From NCBI GenBank assembly GCA_031266295.1, contig JAISBH010000198.1, forward strand, positions 1 through 7,914: a stretch of 7,914 nucleotides of DNA, in the 5' to 3' direction. The translations under genes were made by a program, and so were the position numbers. The DNA comes from Oscillospiraceae bacterium (GTDB lineage Bacteria > Bacillota > Clostridia > Christensenellales > Aristaeellaceae). The notes below the pieces were generated by a model. It searched no databases. It saw only the letters and a list, made by a program, of their open reading frames with translations, and was not told the origin of the DNA. The first letter of the stretch is position 1; each line of letters opens with the position of its first letter. Of the stretch, positions 5,442-7,914 are shown in pieces.

Positions 5442-6533
5442 ATGTCCCGCGTGTATAATTTCGCGCCTGGTCCCGCCGCGCTGCCGCTGCCTGCGCTTGA
5501 ACGCGCCGCAAAGGAATTGGTAGAGTTCGGCGGCGCAGGCATGTCAGTAATGGAGATGAGCCACCGATCCAAGATGTACCTGGAGATATTCGACCGGGTG
5601 AAGTCGCGGTTCAACCAACTAATGGGCGTGCCGGATGGCTACACGACGCTGCTGCTGCAGGGCGGCGCGACTCAGCAGTTCGCCGCCGTACCGCTCAACC
5701 TGCTGGGCGAGGGTGATTCGGCGGCGTATGTTGACAGCGGCAACTTTGCGCACGGGGCGATCTCGGAGGCGAAGAAGTACGGCGCGGTAGTGATCGCGGG
5801 CGACGGTTCCGCCGATAAATATACATACATACCGAACGTCGACGCAAGCGGGTTGGCCGGATGCAAGTATCTGCACATTACGACAAACAACACTGTCTAT
5901 GGCACACGCTGGCCTGCGCTCCCTTCGAAAGAGTCTGTTCCCGAATCGATCCCCTTGGTCGCCGACATGTCAAGCAATATATTGAGCGAGACGTACGATG
6001 TCAGCCAATTCGGCGTAATCTATGCCGGAGCGCAGAAGAATATCGGACCCGCGGGACTGACCGTCGTGATCGTGCGGAATGATCTGCTCGGGAGCGCGAG
6101 AAAATCCTGCCCAAAGGTGATGAATTGGAAACTGCAGGCCGATAACGACTCAATGCTGAATACGCCGCCGTGCTACGCGATATATATGGCGGGGCTGTGC
6201 CTTGATTGGCTTGACGAGCAGGGCGGGGTCAAGGGCATCGAGTCCGTGAATGTCGAAAAGGCGCGCCTACTGTATGAAGCGATCGACGAGAGCAGGCTGT
6301 TCGGCAATCCAGTCAAGCCGGTCGACCGTTCAAGGATGAACGTCGTGTTCACGACAGGCTCGGCCGACAAGGACGATGCGTTCTGCAAGTCGGCGGCGAA
6401 GGCGGGCTTGGTCAACCTGAAGGGGCATCGAGTGGTAGGCGGTATGCGCGCGAGCATATATAACGCGATGCCGATCGAGGGCGTGAAGTCGCTGATCGAG
6501 TTCATGCGGCGATTCGAGAAAGATAATCCGTAA
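5442..6533 (+). CDS. serC: Phosphoserine aminotransferase
   Basis: SerC (EC 2.6.1.52) is the PLP-dependent enzyme that converts 3-phosphohydroxypyruvate and glutamate to O-phosphoserine and 2-oxoglutarate, the second step of serine synthesis, in the cytoplasm. Numbered from the second ATG (363 residues, the usual family length), it has the N-terminal YNFAPGPAALP motif and MEMSHRS with the substrate-binding His41-Arg42. It also has GGATQQFA, which contacts the PLP phosphate, and YAGAQKNIGPAGLT with the PLP-binding Lys199. The C-terminal motif is KGHRVVGGMRASIYNAMP with the phosphate-binding His/Arg residues. All key residues are present. Two ATGs lie in tandem (5439 and 5442); GGGGAGGT ends at 5435, giving 3 and 6 nt spacing, so 5442 is preferred and also fits the start of known SerC proteins. 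It is followed after 45 nt by serA in the same direction. Confidence 0.97.
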   Translation: MSRVYNFAPGPAALPLPALERAAKELVEFGGAGMSVMEMSHRSKMYLEIFDRVKSRFNQLMGVPDGYTTLLLQGGATQQFAAVPLNLLGEGDSAAYVDSGNFAHGAISEAKKYGAVVIAGDGSADKYTYIPNVDASGLAGCKYLHITTNNTVYGTRWPALPSKESVPESIPLVADMSSNILSETYDVSQFGVIYAGAQKNIGPAGLTVVIVRNDLLGSARKSCPKVMNWKLQADNDSMLNTPPCYAIYMAGLCLDWLDEQGGVKGIESVNVEKARLLYEAIDESRLFGNPVKPVDRSRMNVVFTTGSADKDDAFCKSAAKAGLVNLKGHRVVGGMRASIYNAMPIEGVKSLIEFMRRFEKDNP

Positions 6534-6560
6534 CGGCGGTATAGTTAAGCCGGTTTACGC

Positions 6561-6568
6561 AAGGAGGA
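6561..6568 (+). promoter_or_regulatory. Ribosome binding site of serA
   Basis: AAGGAGGA is complementary to the end of 16S rRNA and lies 10 nt before ATG 6579. The closer ATG at 6569 is out of frame and abuts the site. Confidence 0.75.
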
Positions 6569-6578
6569 ATGCATAATC

Positions 6579-7766
6579 ATGTTCACGATAAGGACAATGA
6601 ACGCCATCTCCCCGATAATCGGTGAGATCCTCGCGGGTTACGTCGTCTCCACCGACGCGGAGTCCCCTGACGCGCTGATTGTACGCAGCGCAGAACTCAA
6701 GGATTACAAGCGCGGCGCCGGGCTGGCCGCTATTGCTCGCGCGGGGGCGGGGGTCAACAACATCCCTGTGGAGGCGTGCTCGGCGGAGGGGATAGTCGTG
6801 TTCAATACCCCCGGCGCGAACGCGAACGCCGTCGCCGAACTGGTAGTCGCCGCGATGTTGATGACGGGACGCGACATACTGGGTGGCGCGGAGTGGGTGC
6901 GCACGCTGAAAGGGCGGGGGGGCGAGGTTTCCAAGCTGGTTGAGAAGGAGAAGTCGAGGTTTACTGGGCCGGAGCTGCGCGGAAAGAGTCTAGGCGTGAT
7001 AGGATTGGGCGCGATAGGCGCGCTGGTAGCGAACGCGGCGATCGCGCTGGGTATGGAGGTATATGGGTTCGATCCATATGTCAGTGTAGAGCACGCGTGG
7101 GCGCTGTCGAGGTCGGTCAAGAGGGTGACGGATCGCGAGGAGCTGGTACGGTCGAGTGATTTTATAACTATACATATTCCGTTGACGAAGGATACGCGCG
7201 GGCTGTTTAACGCGAATATGTACGCGAAAATGAAGGAAGGAGCGACGCTGCTCAACTTTGCGCGTGGCGAGCTGGCCGATTGCGAAGATACCATTGAGGC
7301 GTTGAGGTTGGGCAGGCTGCGCGCCTACGCGACGGATTTTCCGTGCGACGAGATGCTGGGTGTGCCGGGGATACTGGCCCTGCCGCATTTGGGAGCGTCG
7401 ACGCCGGAATCGGAGGAGAACTGCGCGAAGATGGCCGCCGAGCAGCTGCGCGATTTCCTAGAATACGGTGTTATTCGCAACAGCGTCAACTTGCCGGATG
7501 TAGAACTTCCGCGATCAAAGGCCAATAGGGTGACGATTGTTCACCGCAACACGCCAGGTATGCTGGGTGCGATAACAGGCGTGCTATCTGCGGATCAAGT
7601 CAATATAGCAAACCTGACGAACACCTCGCGCGGTGAACTGGCGTACACGGCGCTGGATATAGACGGGGCGTTCACGAGCGCGCAAGTGGCGAAATTGGGC
7701 GGATTGGAGCATGTGCTTCGGGTAAGGGTGATAGCGGCGCATCCGCGCCTTCGGGAAGGGGACTGA
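6579..7766 (+). CDS. serA: D-3-phosphoglycerate dehydrogenase, short form with C-terminal ACT domain
   Basis: SerA (EC 1.1.1.95) oxidises 3-phosphoglycerate to 3-phosphohydroxypyruvate with NAD+, the first step of serine synthesis, and hands its product to SerC. The 395-residue protein has the layout of a D-2-hydroxyacid dehydrogenase. ARAGAGVNNIP (53-63) belongs to the substrate domain, the Rossmann motif GLGAIG is at 142-147, and Asp165 (GFDPY) is placed to bind the NAD ribose. Catalytic Arg229 lies in NFARGELAD, Glu258 is probable in DFPCDEML, and His270 lies in LPHLGAST. An ACT domain (about 316-388, starting RVTIVHRNTPGMLGAITGVL) likely senses an amino acid; whether it mediates serine inhibition here cannot be told. 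It lacks the extra intervening domain of the long SerA forms. The last residues (RLREGD) end 4 nt before repeat copy B. No serB phosphatase gene is in the window. Confidence 0.96.
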   Translation: MFTIRTMNAISPIIGEILAGYVVSTDAESPDALIVRSAELKDYKRGAGLAAIARAGAGVNNIPVEACSAEGIVVFNTPGANANAVAELVVAAMLMTGRDILGGAEWVRTLKGRGGEVSKLVEKEKSRFTGPELRGKSLGVIGLGAIGALVANAAIALGMEVYGFDPYVSVEHAWALSRSVKRVTDREELVRSSDFITIHIPLTKDTRGLFNANMYAKMKEGATLLNFARGELADCEDTIEALRLGRLRAYATDFPCDEMLGVPGILALPHLGASTPESEENCAKMAAEQLRDFLEYGVIRNSVNLPDVELPRSKANRVTIVHRNTPGMLGAITGVLSADQVNIANLTNTSRGELAYTALDIDGAFTSAQVAKLGGLEHVLRVRVIAAHPRLREGD

Positions 7767-7770
7767 CGTC

Positions 7771-7882
7771 CCCCTCCCGACCTCCCCCGGGGTTTGGAAC
7801 GGAAAAACGAGGGAACCGGTTGCGTTACGAGATAGACTATCCAGGTACAACAGGCAGTCCGAAGCCGGTAGATTGTGTATCA
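7771..7882 (+). repeat. 112-bp dispersed repeat, copy B (downstream of serA)
   Basis: This copy is inverted relative to copy A at 1-112 and aligns to it gaplessly with 14 mismatches. It begins CCCCTCCCGACCTCCCCCGG, 4 nt after the serA TGA, and ends GATTGTGTATCA. Relative to the gene before it, it lies in the same orientation as copy A. No T-run follows a stable stem inside it, so it does not look like an ordinary terminator. Its G-rich strand (minus strand here) carries runs of 5, 2, 3 and 5 G in about 20 bases. Confidence 0.9.
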
Positions 7883-7889
7883 CGATGGT

Positions 7890-7904
7890 CCAGGCGAAGC
7901 CTGG
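7890..7904 (+). other. Short perfect hairpin just outside repeat copy B
   Basis: CCAGGC-GAA-GCCTGG forms a 6-bp stem with a 3-nt loop, 7 nt after the recognised end of the repeat. The next bases (TCAGGATTCG) contain no T-run. It may be the real outer end of the repeat element or a weak terminator for the serC-serA operon. The window starts at the corresponding point of copy A, so this cannot be tested here. Confidence 0.4.
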
Positions 7905-7914
7905 TCAGGATTCG

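Noticed and set aside
5254..5511. Extension of the acidic protein upstream to 5511.
   Set aside because: It would overlap the start of serC on the other strand, while ATG 5253 has an excellent ribosome binding site at 5 nt.
6704..7388. Minus-strand open frames inside serA.
   Set aside because: They lie fully within a well-conserved enzyme gene, have no promoter or ribosome binding site, and their compositions look like codon shadows.
1..7914. CRISPR array, tRNA or rRNA genes, transposase or integrase genes.
   Set aside because: No regularly spaced repeats, no cloverleaf or rRNA motifs, and no protein with recombinase or transposase motifs were found on either strand.

Overview
The window looks like chromosomal DNA from a GC-rich member of the Bacillota (Clostridia-like), probably a spore former. 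The reasons are strong GGAGG-type ribosome binding sites throughout, a serC-serA pair with the short, ACT-ended SerA common in Clostridia, and a collagen-like protein whose C-terminal domain resembles that of exosporium proteins such as BclA. This is an inference; there is no rRNA or other taxonomic marker here.

Layout, left to right. Positions 1-112 hold one copy of a 112-bp repeat. A collagen-like surface protein gene follows on the minus strand (116-1120), then an intergenic stretch with a long hairpin (about 1203-1263), then a small minus-strand gene for a phage-type regulator-like protein (1267-1803). That gene has a near-perfect sigma-A promoter in the divergent intergenic region (about 1804-1982), which also holds a lone consensus DnaA box. 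On the plus strand comes an unrecognised 384-residue protein (1983-3137). A GC-rich hairpin (3146-3182) separates it from a convergent minus-strand pair: a membrane-anchored or secreted papain-fold-like protein (3280-4026) and, upstream of it, an acidic low-complexity protein (4048-5253). A divergent intergenic region of about 190 bp then leads to the plus-strand operon serC (5442-6533) and serA (6579-7766). The second copy of the 112-bp repeat (7771-7882), inverted relative to the first, starts 4 nt after the serA stop codon.

How the genes work together. SerA oxidises 3-phosphoglycerate and SerC transaminates the product to phosphoserine, so the right-hand operon gives two of the three steps of serine synthesis. 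The left two thirds is accessory DNA: a surface or spore-coat fibre protein, an orphan phage-like regulator, and three proteins of unknown or only fold-level function. I see no common pathway among them.

The most notable signals are outside the proteins. The repeat pair aligns without gaps over 112 bp with 14 mismatches, and each copy sits 3-4 nt after a TGA stop codon in the same orientation relative to the upstream gene. The hairpin at 1203-1263 has non-Watson-Crick pairs that are, with one exception, all G-U when read as plus-strand RNA, although both flanking genes are on the minus strand.
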